A stretch of DNA of 64,000 nt from Pseudoips prasinana (Eukaryota > Arthropoda > Insecta > Lepidoptera > Nolidae). Under the pieces are notes generated by a model, which ran no database searches, was not told the origin of the DNA, and saw only the letters and a list, made by a program, of their open reading frames with translations. Each line of letters begins with the position of its first letter. Position 1 is the stretch's first letter. Of the stretch, positions 1-10,332 are shown piece by piece. The translations under genes were made by a program, and so were the position numbers. The stretch covers positions 13,651,201 to 13,715,200 of the forward strand of contig OX621257.1 of the NCBI GenBank assembly GCA_951640165.1, given 5' to 3'.

Positions 1-284
1 GGGTTCCGTTTTTTGCCAACCAACCACGCCACAGGCCCGTCTAAACTTACGTACTTACAATATAATACATCTATACATATAATAAAATTGTAGGAAGTCA
101 AAACTGTACATTGAATATTTTTTTAAAAAGGATACTTGGGGCGTGATCTGCAATGGACATCAAAGCCAAAAATATAGTTTTTAGAATTTTTGTCTGTGTG
201 TCTGTTTGTCTGTATGTATGTCCGGGCTAAACTCAAAAAGTACTGCATGGATTTACTTAAAATTTTGCATGAATATTACTAAGA

Positions 285-993
285 CACCACACGACCTCGG
301 TACAATGCTCGATGGCCTCAGCAGAGTCTCTCAACAAGTGGGTCTGAAGATGAACATGGATAAGACGAAAATAATGTCGAACATCCATGTTGCACCTACT
401 CTAGTTAAGGTTGGAGACTCTGCGCTCGAAGTTGTAGAGAACTATATTTACCTAGGACAGACCATCCAACTAGGTAGGTCCAACTTCGAGAAGGAGGTCA
501 ATCGTAGAATCCAACTCGGCTGGGCAGCGTTCGGGAAGCTACGTAATATCTTCTCGTCCCAAATATCGCAGTGTCTCAAGTCGAAAGTCTTCGACCAGTG
601 TGTGTTGCCAGTGATGACTTACGGAACAGAGACGTGGTTGGTCACTATGGGCCTTATCAGGCGGCTCAAGGTCACCCAAAGAGCAATGGAAAGGGCTATG
701 CTTGGAGTTTCCCTGCGAGATCTAATCAGAAATGTTGAGATCCGCAGGCGAACCAAAGTAACCGACATAGCCGTAAGAATTGCCAAGCTGAAGTGGCAGT
801 GGGCAGGGCACATAGCTCGTACAGCCGACGGCCGCTGGGGCAGAAAGGTTCTCGAGTGGCGACCAGCGTGGGCAGGCCCCAAGATGATCTTGTGCGGGTC
901 GCTGGAAATCGCTGGATGCGGATAGCGCAAGACCGGCAAATGTGGAGATCTTTGGGGGAGGCCTTTGTCCAGCAGTTGACGTCTTTCGGCTGA
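285..993 (+). pseudogene. RTE reverse transcriptase C-terminal fragment, frameshifted
   Basis: The reading frame encodes the post-catalytic part of an RTE-type RT, with the typical motifs NYIYLGQ, PVMTYGTETW, TQRAMERAML and KWQWAGHIAR. Around 865-875 the frame slips. The usual C-terminal GRPQDDLVRVAG...DRQMWRSLGEAF is read in another frame and ends with TGA at 991-993. The polymerase palm (FADD box) and the endonuclease are absent, so the piece cannot be active. It reads open from about 206 only because of upstream Helitron sequence. Confidence 0.85.
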
Positions 994-1006
994 TATGATG
1001 ATGATG
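285..1006 (+). mobile_element. 5'-truncated RTE-clade LINE inserted in a Helitron
   Basis: A 10-bp target duplication, ATTACTAAGA, flanks the insert (275-284 and 1007-1016). The 3' end is a short ATG/GAT repeat instead of poly(A), which is typical of RTE elements. Only the last ~230 codons of the reverse transcriptase ORF and a short 3' end remain, so the copy was 5'-truncated on insertion. It is younger than the Helitron that hosts it. Confidence 0.9.
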
Positions 1007-1250
1007 ATTACTAAGAGGTCGGGTCAACATATACGCTACATATTATCACGCTATCACCTACGGGGGCGGAGCTGTGATAATTTTTAAAATTTAACGCGGG
1101 TAAACCGCGGGGCCTAGCTATATATAATATACTTACAACATAATTCTTGCCCATAGGTAAGTCTTTCCCGTCGGTTATTTTTCTGTCACATTTGGTTACT
1201 GGAATAATATAAGAATATATTTGATTTGCTGCTATTTAGAATAGTGTAAT

Positions 1251-1377
1251 GCTGTGTGGTGACGGCATACAATATCATTACTCCATCTCATCCCGTGGGG
1301 GGCGTAGAAATAGTCCGAGGGAATACCTACCAGAGAACGGGCAGCAGCGTTTTTCTGTGACCAGCAAACTGCGATCT
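1251..1377 (+). mobile_element. RTE deletion-derivative short element, 3'-truncated
   Basis: It starts with GTGTGGTGACGGCATA and continues with the conserved block CAGAGAACGGGCAGCAGCG. It stops where the SINE at 1384 begins. The same 5' part occurs as the 5' untranslated leader of the RTE copy at 15818-17699, so this is RTE 5' sequence and not an unrelated repeat. Confidence 0.8.
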
Positions 1378-1383
1378 TTGACG

Positions 1384-1636
1384 GTCACCGTAGCCTAGTT
1401 GGTAGTGGTCCTGCCTACGAAGCTGGTGGTCCTGGGTTCGAATCCCGGTAAGTGCAAATATTAGTGTGATGTGCACGAATATTTGTTTCTGAGTCATGGA
1501 TGTTTTCTATGTATTTAAGTATTTATCTATCTATATAAGTATGTATATCGTCGCCTGGTACCCATAGTACAAGCTTTGTTTAGTTTAGGGCTAGGATGAT
1601 CTGTGTGACATTGTCCCTAGATATTATTATTATTAT
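1384..1636 (+). mobile_element. tRNA-derived SINE, family A, full copy
   Basis: The copy carries a Pol III A box (TAGCCTAGTTGG, 1391-1402) and B box (GGTTCGAATCC, 1435-1445), then a tRNA-unrelated body ending in GTCCCTAGATATT and an (ATT)n tail. A second copy at 40640-42181 is interrupted by a mariner, and a 3' scrap sits at 6290-6353. It is not a tRNA gene, because there is no foldable acceptor stem and the body continues for about 180 bp. Confidence 0.88.
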
Positions 1637-1838
1637 CTGTTACGTCCCTATTTCCGCTGTTTACTGCTGAGTTAGAAAGAAAGAGCAATAATGGCAGTAC
1701 TGCACAACTGCAGTCTAGATGGATGGTAACCACCAGGGTAACCTCTGTTGGGATGTTGGTTTGCAGCCGTGTAGCAAGATGCTTAATCGTCGATCGACGC
1801 AAAATACAAACCAGCATATCAGCAATAAATACTGTTTA

Positions 1839-2557
1839 CAACATGTAACTTAATTAACGCACATCCTGAAAATAGTTTGTTCAGAATCGTTTACTGAATC
1901 GATTTATATAATCTATACATATAATAAAATCGTACGAAAGACGAAACTGTACATTGAATATTTTTTAAAAGGGATACTTGGGTCGTGATCTAAAATGGAC
2001 ATCGAAGCCAAAAATATAGTTTTTAGAATTTTTGTCTGTGTGACTGTTTGTCTGTATGTATGTCCGGGCTAATCTCAAAAAGTACTACATGGATTTACTT
2101 CAAATTTTGCATGAAAATTACTAAGAGGTCGGGTCAACATATAGGCTACATATTATCACCCTATCACCTACTAGGGAGGAGCAGTGATAATTTATAAAGT
2201 TTAACGCGGGTAAAACCGCGGGGCACAGCTAGTTTTTAATATAGGTCATTTTTTATTCCAAAATAATTAAAACTACGAAAATTATTGTCATATTAACCAT
2301 GTACAGTCAAAACAAATAGAAATGGACCGTAAGTCCAAGGAACAAGACTTTTAAAATCGCAGTTTAATTGTATTCATACAAATTCCATCATTCAATACAA
2401 AATAAAGAAAAAGAAACTTTATTCAAAGAAACTAATTTAGTAAATAACAATGCATATACATACATGTTAAATTAAAAATTCAGTGTATGTATTATGATTA
2501 CAGCATAATATTCTAATTGGGGTGTCTGAGGGTGTGCGTTAATTACGTTACATGTTG
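1839..2557. mobile_element. ~400-bp MITE with TA flanks, split by a Helitron
   Basis: The ends CAACATGTAACTTAATTAACG and CGTTAATTACGTTACATGTTG form imperfect ~30-bp terminal inverted repeats flanked by TA, suggesting a Tc1/mariner-type MITE. Removing the 321-bp Helitron at 1912-2232 leaves 398 bp. That matches a 386-bp copy in the opposite orientation at 47607-47992, which shares the whole interior. No ORF is present. Confidence 0.82.
1912..2232 (+). mobile_element. Non-autonomous Helitron (family 1), intact 321-bp copy
   Basis: Host A precedes the 5' TC, and CTAG at 2229-2232 is followed by host T, the exact Helitron insertion signature. The subterminal hairpin is CGCGGGTAAAACCGCG. It sits inside the MITE at 1839-2557, so it is the younger of the two. 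Confidence 0.92.
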
Positions 2558-3043
2558 TATAAACTTGCGGTTTTTACAATGTTCTTCAGTGTATTATTCT
2601 CTGTTGAAATTGCTGCCCAGCTACGGAATGGTCATAGATCTGCCGGCTGGGTTTTAGCAACGAAACTACAAGTCTAATACATCCCGTGTCGTTACCCTGC
2701 CCTTCACTAGGGTTATCGCGGTAAAATATGTCCAAATAATAAATAATAATACCTAATATTAATGCCCTCTTCCCCGGCTTTCGGCCACGGGTGCCAGTCT
2801 CAACAGAGATTAGCCATATGCGCGGGACATATTATAGTGCTCTTTCCGGTCGTGTCTCTAGGCGTCCCATCGGACCATGAGAGTGATGGCATAGAAATAA
2901 TATGCACCGTCATTGCCGAAATTCGGCTAGGAGGACATTAGTTGCCTTTATATCAAAAAATAAGTGTACAAGTAGTCATTGCCAAAACGCTACCGAGGCC
3001 GACGCTGATAAAGCTGCCTATTTTTGGGCAACCACGTAGTAAT
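2558..3043. other. Unassigned repeat-like DNA, no gene
   Basis: No coding potential is visible. The stretch 2760-2960 resembles 39755-39990: both contain TTTCGGCCACGG followed by a GTCTCAA...GGACATATTATAGTG block. It therefore probably represents a degraded dispersed repeat. Confidence 0.5.
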
Positions 3044-3305
3044 AACAATCAAAATACAAAATCAATATGTAGTGTTAATTCCACCAAACCATTCTCAGTT
3101 AGTTAGCAGCCCTTGAGAATGGTCCGTGGAGGACTGAAACACGTGTTGGGTATCGTACTGGCGCATGTAATTTCCTTTTTTATATTGTCCTTCTTGCATG
3201 TGCACATTTTTGCGGGCGGGAGGGCGGTGCAAATTGCATCCCGGGTTGATTAAACTGACAATTAGCGGAATTAACACTACATATTGATTTTGTATTTTGA
3301 TTGTT
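3044..3305. repeat. Fold-back element with 39-bp inverted ends
   Basis: The 39 bp at 3044-3082 are repeated in inverse orientation at 3267-3305. The right arm continues into ATTTCCGC...GATTCCATTAC, also found at 62320-62355 at the right edge of the THAP element. This small fold-back may therefore be a relative of that larger element. Confidence 0.75.
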
Positions 3306-3469
3306 ATGGATTTCCGCAAAGTGACGCCTGATTCCATTACTTACGTAGTAATAACTTTTACCTATACGATTATGTTTTGTAAGAAATTATATAAATATTC
3401 GTATTCATTCGATAGATTGTTAAATGACAGGGACAAAACCTCCCTCAACGTAATCAGTTCCTGTCCTTT

Positions 3470-3752
3470 TTTAGGGTTCCGTACCTAAAGAATAAAACGG
3501 GACCCTATTACTAAGACTTCGCAGTCTGACTGTCCGTCTGTCACCAGGCTGTATCTCATGAACCGTGATAGTTAGACAATTGAAATCTTCACAGATGATG
3601 TATTTCTGTTGCCGCTATAAAAAACAAAATCAATCAAATATTAAAGGCTCTCATACAACAAACGTGTATTTTTTACTATTTTTTATAGATAATAGTACGG
3701 AAGCCTTCGTGTGCGAGTCCAACTCGCACTTGGCCGGCTTTTTTTATCTAAT
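3470..3752 (+). repeat. Lepidopteran dispersed repeat (AGGGTTCCGTAC type)
   Basis: The repeat starts TTTTTTAGGGTTCCGTAC and ends GCGAGTCCAACTCGCACTTG followed by GCCGGC and a T run. It carries the internal block TTGCCGCTATAA. Two more copies lie in opposite orientation at 6262-6573 and 38957-39270. It has no ORF and its class is unclear to me. Confidence 0.75.
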
Positions 3753-3835
3753 AAATTACTTAAGTATCCGCCACAGTATCATCAAAAAGTGACGGAGTTT
3801 AAATAAAACTACCTACACTTATTACAACAAACCCC

Positions 3836-4110
3836 AACAAAAAATGTAGTGTTAAATCCGCTAATTAAAACATGATACAATTAACAGTGCTTTACTAACA
3901 AGCAAATGACATGTACGAGTATGATACCCAACACGTGTTTCAGTCCTCCACGGACCATTCTCAAGGGACGCAAACTCGTCGTGTTCGAATATAATGTAGC
4001 ACTTGATTCCATCCACATACACTTATTAACACTTACTTCACTACATAACTTTAAAGCCTTTGACAAAAATAATATGTATAAGATTCTATAGCAAACTTCC
4101 CAATGATATT
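3836..4110. other. Degraded repeat sharing a block with 3110-3160
   Basis: The block CCAACACGTGTTTCAGTCCT (3927-3946 and onward to about 3966) is the inverse of GTGGAGGACTGAAACACGTG at about 3125-3150. The stretch also shares AATTAGCGG-type sequence with the fold-back at 3044-3305. No gene is visible. Confidence 0.5.
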
Positions 4111-4170
4111 AGAGAATTGTCGACGAATAAATTTAAAAGAATTATTAAAGCCAATATAATATAATTGACT

Positions 4171-4412
4171 GTTTGATGACGGCGTAGAATATCATCAGCC
4201 CATCTCGTCCCGTGGGAGGCGTAGAAATCATCCCGAGGGAATACCTACCAAAGAACGGGCAGCAGCGTATTTCTGAAAATTAGGACCATCCAACTGCGAT
4301 CGCTAACCCGTCTGCCAAACGTGGCAATTGTGGCATTTACCCCCATTCTTTGGGGAGGTTTTTGTTCAGCAGTGGACGTAATTTGGCTGACATGATAGAT
4401 GATGATGATAGA
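4171..4412 (+). mobile_element. RTE deletion-derivative short element
   Basis: The 5' part (GATGACGGCGTAGAATATCA, AGAACGGGCAGCAGCG) is RTE leader sequence. The 3' part (TTTGGGGAGG...CAGCAGTGGACG...GACATGATAGATGATGATGA) is the RTE 3' end. The whole ORF between them is missing. It is a ~240-bp unit with no coding capacity, presumably moved in trans by an RTE reverse transcriptase. Confidence 0.85.
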
Positions 4413-4918
4413 TTAAAGCCAAGTTGTATAGCAGGCAGGCATATTACAGAAAGCTTGATTATTTAAATGACAAAAGAACTCAATCCTTCTAAGTCAACAA
4501 GTCAGTAAGTAATCTTAAGTAGATTCTGTTTTAAAAAGGATTCCTACTGAGTTTTCTGGCAGTGTGTCTCAGAAGCTGCCACGTCATTTACTGCACGGTA
4601 GGATAATAAAACTGGCCCTTCCACATAAATGTTAAATTATTATGGAATAAATTAATTTTGAATTTGAACTGAGAAACGATTTAAAAGTATCAAATTCACA
4701 ACTTACACTGAGTCAATATAACTAAGAATAAATTTAATTTAAACATTTTATGGTATTAATTATGAAAATTAAAACATATGTTTATAAAAATTAACAGTTC
4801 TACATAATATAGTTGGAATACCTACACAAAGAAATTAGCATCATACTCTATCCAATTTCACGGTTGATGGTTTAATGAAATGATGCTTGACGATTTCTAA
4901 TACACAGTTGTTTCTACA

Positions 4919-4970
4919 ATGATTTTGTTTCACTACATTAAAATATTTATTTTGGTGAATAGCTTGAAGT
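4919..4970 (+). CDS. Candidate exon 1 (signal peptide) of the serine protease homologue
   Basis: An ATG at 4919 opens a short hydrophobic frame (MILFHYIKIFILVNSLK) that could be a secretion signal. It is followed by T and a GTTAGT donor at 4971, giving phase 1. Exon 2 at 10427 starts with two orphan bases GT, so the join makes a Cys codon (TGT) in frame. This is the only support: the donor is not the strongest, and no promoter or transcript evidence is visible. Another upstream exon could serve equally well. If correct, the full protein would be 328 residues. Confidence 0.28.
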
Positions 4971-5099
4971 GTTAGTACGTTTGATTTTAGTAATGTTTTG
5001 TGTCAGTCTGTAGTGTGCTCTATCATTAACACGCTTTTATTAGCTTCACTTGCAACTGTGTATGTAAGAAAATCTTGGAATCTTAGGTAATTTGACCCA

Positions 5100-5365
5100 C
5101 TTCCCGGTCTCCGATTAGGATGAAATTTTGCACACGCTCTGAGTTCTGATGACAATACATGACTAGCTAAGAAACGTTATTACAAATCCAATATGGTGGC
5201 CTCCCCAAGATGGCGGACAGGCTGTTTGAAATCCACCACGATATGGGTATCAAATGAAAGGGTTTGCTGTTAGAAATACGAAAAACATTGTCACGTGACT
5301 AAAATCCAATATGGCGGATGCCCAAGATGGCGGACAGGCTATTTGAAATGCACCCCCATAATATT
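5100..5365. repeat. Dispersed repeat with two AAGATGGCGGACAGGCT blocks
   Basis: The block CCCAAGATGGCGGACAGGCT occurs at about 5203-5222 and again at about 5322-5340. Each copy is preceded by AATCCAATATGG, so two related units of ~115 bp lie in tandem. No ORF is present. Confidence 0.6.
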
Positions 5366-5479
5366 AGTGCGTGCTAAAAGCGTGTTTATTTGTTTTTTTA
5401 AACTATTATTATTAGCTGCCTCTTTAGTAATTACTAGTTATACATTATTAGATGCTATTTAGAAATTACTACAAAACGC

Positions 5480-5631
5480 CTGTACGTTCTCTGGCAGCGT
5501 TTTTCTGTGAACTATGACCATCAAACTGCGATCGCTAACCCGTCTGCCAACGTGGCTATTATGGTATATTCCCTCTTTCTTTGGGGAGGTTTCATTCCAG
5601 TAGTGGACGTAATTTGACTGTTGTGATGATA
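5480..5631 (+). mobile_element. RTE deletion-derivative short element, 5'-truncated
   Basis: The copy begins inside the AACGGGCAGCAGCG region and runs through ACTATGACCATCAAACTGCG to an RTE-type 3' end (AGTAGTGGACGTAATTTGAC). 5' truncation is what target-primed reverse transcription produces. Confidence 0.75.
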
Positions 5632-5800
5632 CAACGCCTTCTCTTTTACAATAAATTAATCAGTTATGATATGGCTCCTAATAAATTTCTATGTTTGGTA
5701 TCTTTGGCTTTAATGGGCATTGAATATGTTGCTTTCGCTCTTTAACGGGCAGTACGTAAATTTATCTTTATATTGTTTTTATTGATTTTAAGCATTCATT

Positions 5801-6040
5801 GGTGTGGGGACGGCATAGAATATCATCACACCATCTCACCCCGTGGAGGGCCTAGACGTCGTCAGAGGGAATACCGTACCAGAGAACGGGCAGCAGCGTT
5901 TTTCTGTGAACTATGACCATCAAACTGCGATCGCCAACCCGTCTGCAAAGCGTGGTGATTATGGCATATTCCCTCATTCTTTGGGGAGGCTTTTGTCCAG
6001 CAGTGGACGTACTTTGGCTGACATGATGATGATGATGATA
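5801..6040 (+). mobile_element. RTE deletion-derivative short element, full length
   Basis: The best full-length copy of the family: RTE leader (GGTGTGGGGACGGCATAG), the block CATCAAACTGCGATCGCC, and the RTE 3' end CAGCAGTGGACGTACTTTGG followed by a (GAT)n tail. Its long open frame is accidental; the same frame is closed in sister copies. Confidence 0.88.
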
Positions 6041-6261
6041 TATAGTTCTCCAACCCCAAACTCGAGGGCGCCCAGACAGTACTGCGAACTGACTCTTAAC
6101 TACTGTACCATAAACGTGCAGTCAGTCAGTCAGTGTCAGTCAGTGTCAATCTTTCAGTCAGTGTCATGCAATAATTTTCTACTTTTTCAAAAAGGATTCC
6201 AATTGAAATTTGGCTGTGTTTCTGAGGTCCCACAAATAACGTGCAGTAAGGTAGATAAAAA

Positions 6262-6573
6262 AACCGGCCGAATGCGAGTCGGACTCGCGGTTTGCTTAGT
6301 TTGGGGCTAGGATGATCTGTGTTACATTGTCCCTAGGTATTATTATTATTATCTATAAAAATTCACGTTTGTTGTATGGGAGCCACCTTAAATATTTATT
6401 TTGCTTTGTTTTTTAGTATTTGTTGTTATAGCGGCAACAGAAACACATCATCAATTTCAACTGCCTAACTATCACGATTCATGTGATACAGCCTGGTGAC
6501 AGACGGACAGACAGACGGCTAAGTCTTAGTAATAGGGTCCCGTTTTACCCTTCGGGTACGGAACCCTAAAAAA
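6262..6573 (-). repeat. Lepidopteran dispersed repeat (AGGGTTCCGTAC type) with a SINE scrap inside
   Basis: Reads as the reverse of 3470-3752 and ends at GGTACGGAACCCTAAAAAA. Positions 6290-6353 are a 64-bp 3' end of SINE family A (GCTTAGTTTGGGGCTAGGAT, with an (ATT)n tail), a 5'-truncated SINE inserted into the repeat. Confidence 0.72.
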
Positions 6574-6784
6574 CACTAATAATAATAATAATAATAATAA
6601 TTTATTTATTAAACAAGACAAACATTACACCATTTAGCATTACAAAAAACACCTCACACTAGGCGGGGCCTGTTTTGTGAGGAGTTTTCCTTAATTTAAT
6701 ACATTACATAATATGTAGTGTGTGGTACCATGCTTAAGATAAGTATATAAATTAAATTATTACAGTTATTTTGGTAACTAACAT

Positions 6785-9721
6785 TTAGTTTACAATTTTC
6801 AAAAAGTCTTCCGTGTGTTGATACGACCAATGCAACAAAGTAGAATAAATTTTTTTCTTAGCTTCGATATGGGATAGCAATATTATTTTGTATAGTTTGT
6901 TGAATTTTTTATACAGGAATGGTTTCATAAAGGACGTAAAACGCTGTGCAAAGGCGGTTTTCACAGGCAATACGGGAATTTTGATTATTCGTTGCTTTAC
7001 GGTATGGGATAGGTCTAATATACTAGGTATATCTTTGTGATGTTCTAGAATAGCACTTTTTACAAACATCCTTCTGATGCTTAATACCTGACATTCCTTG
7101 AAAAGCAAATCTGTAGGAAACCTGAAGGGTTTGTGAAGCATTGTTTTTAACACTGCCCTCTGGGCTCTCTCCAGGCTTAACAAGTGACAAGCTGCTGCTC
7201 CACCCCAGGCAAGTATACAGTACGATACGACAGATTGACATAAAGTGTAGTAGATTGTCTTCAGTAGTTTGGTAGGTGCTATATCTCTAAGTTGTTTCAT
7301 AATATGTATCATTTTTCGCGCTCTACTTGAGGTTGCCAATATGTAATCTCTAAAAGATAGCTTTTCGTCAATTACTATACCAAGGTATTTTGTGGACTTT
7401 TCTTTTCTAATACGTACACAATCACAATTTGCGGTGCTGCTGCCTGGATTATTCGTTTGGCAAGTATGTACAACTAGAGCTATGTCTGGCGAGGCAGTAG
7501 CAGAGGTTTTGTGGAAACAAATATAATGTGTTTTCGTTGTATTGAGAGTGAGGAGATTATTATTTAACCATCCAGTCACTATCTGTAGTCCCTTTTGTGC
7601 TGTAAAGTGTAGTCGTTCCCATGTAGTGTCGTGGAAAATTATAATTGTGTCATCCGCGTAATTTATGATGTTGGCGTTACTAATATTATTGGACGAGAGG
7701 CCATTAAGGTACAAAAGAAATAAAGTTGGGCCGAGTAAACTCTCTTGGGGTACGCCATAACGTACAGTTAGTGGTTCACTGACGAAGGTACCTACCTTTG
7801 TACATTGCTTTCTATTCTTGAGGTAGCTACTAAACCAATTTAGACAAATTCCTCTGATTCCAGCTGCCTCTAGCTTTCTCAACAATATTGGAATCGAAAC
7901 GGTATCGAATGCCTTCGCCAGGTCCAAAAATACGCCCATACATTTTCTACCTTGGTCCAAATGTCCAGAAATAATATTGGTCAGGAGTGTAACAGCCTGT
8001 TCAGTTGATCTGTGTCGTCGAAAGCCGTACTGTTGATTGGATAAGATTTTGTTTTTCTCTAGGAAAGCAGAGAGTTGCTTGCTTACTACTTTTTCTAGCA
8101 ATTTGGAGAACGAACTCAGCAGAGATATTGGTCTGTAATTACTAAAGGTTTTGGTATTACCAGCTTTATGGATAGGCGTTACAAGAGCCGTTTTCCAATG
8201 TTCAGGAAATATTCCTGTGGAAAGGCTAAGATTAAATATATGTGCTAGAGGTTCGGAGATGTAGTTTTTTAATCGTTTTATCAAATTATTACTTATACCG
8301 TCTATACCTGGCGTACAATCAGTTTTGAGTTGCATAATAAGGGATTGTATCTCGGAGGTGGTAGTTGGATGAAAAAATAGGGAATGTGTGGTCGAAGCTG
8401 TGGTATTTATTTGTGCTGCGAGGGAATCTTGAGATTCATTTATTTTATTTAGAATTTTATTTGCTAAATTCTGCCCTATAGTCGAAAAGTAAAAATTACA
8501 AGCTTCAAGTGATTCTATTTCGGTGTTTTTTATATTGATTAGATCATGGGAGTTGCTTTTTTTTGGTGATGAGTTTGTAACTCGCCTAATGGCATCCCAA
8601 AGTTTTTTGGGGTTTCTTTGATTGGACTGTATTTGTTCCTGACCATATTGTCTTTTAAGATTTCTAAGAAGTTTTCTATAGAAATTTCGATATCGTTTGT
8701 AGATAAGGTCTTTAGTTGAGTCGTTCGGATTTTTTGTTGCGTCTATATGTAGCCTATCTCGGTGTATTGAGCATCTTATTAATCCATGAGTCATCCAAGG
8801 TTTGAATATAGTGGTAGAGCCTTTTGTTTTAGCGATTGTTGTGTGTTTTTTTGTTACAGAAGTTAATATTAATTCGAATTCATGTGCAGCCCGTGACGGA
8901 CATTCTATTTCGAGGATTGCAGACCAGTCATGAAATTGGAGTTCAGTTTCGATGCCATCGTAGTCAATCTTAACCACAGTTTTTTGTTTAGGCCGGTCCT
9001 GTTTATTAGCGCCAATCATCACTGGATAGTGATCGGTTACAGTTGCCGTGCACACAAGTGATTCTGCGGGGGCACGACAATTAATAAAAATGTGATCGAG
9101 TATGGCGTTATTGCGGGTGGGCGTGTTAATTGCCTCTCTGTACCCTAGTTGGGCCATCAGGCATAAGTAGTCGGAACATATTACCTCATTCCTAGTGTTG
9201 ATGTTTATATCGCCAGTTATCACAGCGCATCGAGGATTTTTTATGTTTGTGACTACAGATTCCAAAGATGTAAGAAAATTATCAGTACTTCGAAAAGATG
9301 GTGAGCGGTATATACCTAGCAGGCTTATAGTGTTTGGAATGTGCACTAGTAGGCAGTTTGCATCCTGTAGAGCGGGTTCACTGACCGTGGCATTCCATTT
9401 TGATTTTACGTAAATGACAACGCCTCCCGATTGGTTTATTATTTTTGTTGAAGAGTAAGACTTATAGCCATTTATTTCACCTATAACTGTATTTACGCCT
9501 AACCAACATTCCGTCAATACAATTATGTCGAAGTTTATGTTGAATCGCCTTAGTAACACCAAAAAGCATTCTAGATTTTGCTGCAGGCTTCGTATATTTA
9601 AGCAAATTATCTTAATTCCAAATTGAGTCATAATTTTTGCACACTCTTCAGCTCTGTCCAATTTATGGCATGTAATATTTAGTGAATTGTCTAAATCTTG
9701 TAGAACTTCAACCGTAGCCAT
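6785..9721 (-). CDS. LINE-A ORF2: endonuclease and reverse transcriptase
   Basis: The ORF encodes 978 residues without interruption. The N-terminal ~240 residues form an exonuclease/endonuclease/phosphatase fold (LNIRSL, ECWL, ITGDIN, TDHYPV) that nicks target DNA. The reverse transcriptase follows: LDLAKAFDTV near residue 600 and the catalytic NYADDT near 688. The usual GVPQGS turn (about residue 655) reads GVPQES, a Gly-to-Glu change in a nearly invariant motif that probably weakens or kills the enzyme. Start chosen at the ATG just after the NRHGYG-type leader frame. Clade within Jockey/CR1 cannot be fixed by eye. Confidence 0.88.
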   Translation of the reverse strand: MATVEVLQDLDNSLNITCHKLDRAEECAKIMTQFGIKIICLNIRSLQQNLECFLVLLRRFNINFDIIVLTECWLGVNTVIGEINGYKSYSSTKIINQSGGVVIYVKSKWNATVSEPALQDANCLLVHIPNTISLLGIYRSPSFRSTDNFLTSLESVVTNIKNPRCAVITGDININTRNEVICSDYLCLMAQLGYREAINTPTRNNAILDHIFINCRAPAESLVCTATVTDHYPVMIGANKQDRPKQKTVVKIDYDGIETELQFHDWSAILEIECPSRAAHEFELILTSVTKKHTTIAKTKGSTTIFKPWMTHGLIRCSIHRDRLHIDATKNPNDSTKDLIYKRYRNFYRKLLRNLKRQYGQEQIQSNQRNPKKLWDAIRRVTNSSPKKSNSHDLINIKNTEIESLEACNFYFSTIGQNLANKILNKINESQDSLAAQINTTASTTHSLFFHPTTTSEIQSLIMQLKTDCTPGIDGISNNLIKRLKNYISEPLAHIFNLSLSTGIFPEHWKTALVTPIHKAGNTKTFSNYRPISLLSSFSKLLEKVVSKQLSAFLEKNKILSNQQYGFRRHRSTEQAVTLLTNIISGHLDQGRKCMGVFLDLAKAFDTVSIPILLRKLEAAGIRGICLNWFSSYLKNRKQCTKVGTFVSEPLTVRYGVPQESLLGPTLFLLYLNGLSSNNISNANIINYADDTIIIFHDTTWERLHFTAQKGLQIVTGWLNNNLLTLNTTKTHYICFHKTSATASPDIALVVHTCQTNNPGSSTANCDCVRIRKEKSTKYLGIVIDEKLSFRDYILATSSRARKMIHIMKQLRDIAPTKLLKTIYYTLCQSVVSYCILAWGGAAACHLLSLERAQRAVLKTMLHKPFRFPTDLLFKECQVLSIRRMFVKSAILEHHKDIPSILDLSHTVKQRIIKIPVLPVKTAFAQRFTSFMKPFLYKKFNKLYKIILLSHIEAKKKIYSTLLHWSYQHTEDFLKIVN

Positions 9722-10017
9722 GCCGATTTTTATAGTACAAAAAAGGATTTAATTTTAATGACTTTAGTATGAATTTAGCCTCAGTAGGACAATATTTTGT
9801 GGTGTAATTACAAATATATTTACAGACGGTGTGCATTGCAGTTTGTACATTAACACGGTTTTGAGACACTTTGAAAATGTTTACAAGTGGATGGAAATTA
9901 CTTAGTAATATAACATATAAAAGAAAATAAACTAAAATATAAAATCGGTATAGTAACACATGGTAGACATAGAATATTGTCACTGTTGTTTGATTTGTGC
10001 CCGTAAAATCTAGTGGC

Positions 10018-10332
10018 TTAGTTTTCCGAGAAGCTTTGCTTTTCATGAAAGAGCTTTGCGTTATCGGGAGTTTCGGGTCCGATATAATTGTCAATGTCTT
10101 CAGCGGTTCTGATGTGGATGACTGGAAAGGTATTTCCTTGAGTATTCGCAGCCTTGCGAGCAAGTATAACTCCATTTCGAACCCAACAGTAACGAAAATT
10201 ATACATCTTCGAGCGTTTCCGAGCTTCTCCAAAAAGCTTTCTATACCAGGTAGAGAGTCGTTCATTAACATATATCTTGGAGTCGGTTCCTTGCACTATC
10301 TCTTGTGACGTTAGGTTCCTTCTCACCTTCAC
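10018..10332 (-). pseudogene. LINE-A ORF1 C-terminal fragment (Baculo_FP-like domain)
   Basis: The ~100 residues carry the motif series LSTWYRKLFGEARKRSK, YCWVRNGVILARK and IRTAEDIDNYIG. This is the C-terminal RNA/DNA-binding segment common to ORF1 proteins of insect LINEs and related to baculovirus FP proteins. The N-terminal coiled coil is missing because the element is 5'-truncated. Confidence 0.78.

Larger units (their letters stand above)
70..1120 (+). mobile_element. Non-autonomous Helitron (family 1), split by an RTE insertion
   Basis: The element begins with TC after a host A and ends near a GC hairpin (CGCGGGT...ACCGCGG) followed by a degenerate CTAG-like terminus at about 1117-1120. 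Those are Helitron ends: no TIRs, insertion between A and T. Without the RTE piece at 285-1006 it is about 320 bp, the same as the clean copy at 1912-2232. It has no coding capacity of its own, so it would depend on a RepHel protein supplied elsewhere. Confidence 0.85.

Noticed and set aside
1384..1450. tRNA gene suggested by A and B boxes (also at 35701, 40640, 49531, 54849)
   Set aside because: The boxes head 190-250 bp repeats with non-tRNA bodies and simple tails; no full cloverleaf with acceptor stem. They are SINEs.
5843..6310. 155-codon + strand ORF
   Set aside because: Runs across an RTE-derived short element and a second repeat; sister copies of the element close the frame.
9708..10271. 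187-codon minus ORF between LINE-A ORF1 and ORF2
   Set aside because: It overlaps the recognisable ORF1 tail in another frame and has no motif; a chance frame.
9997..10308. 103-codon + strand ORF
   Set aside because: Exact antisense of the ORF1 tail of LINE-A.
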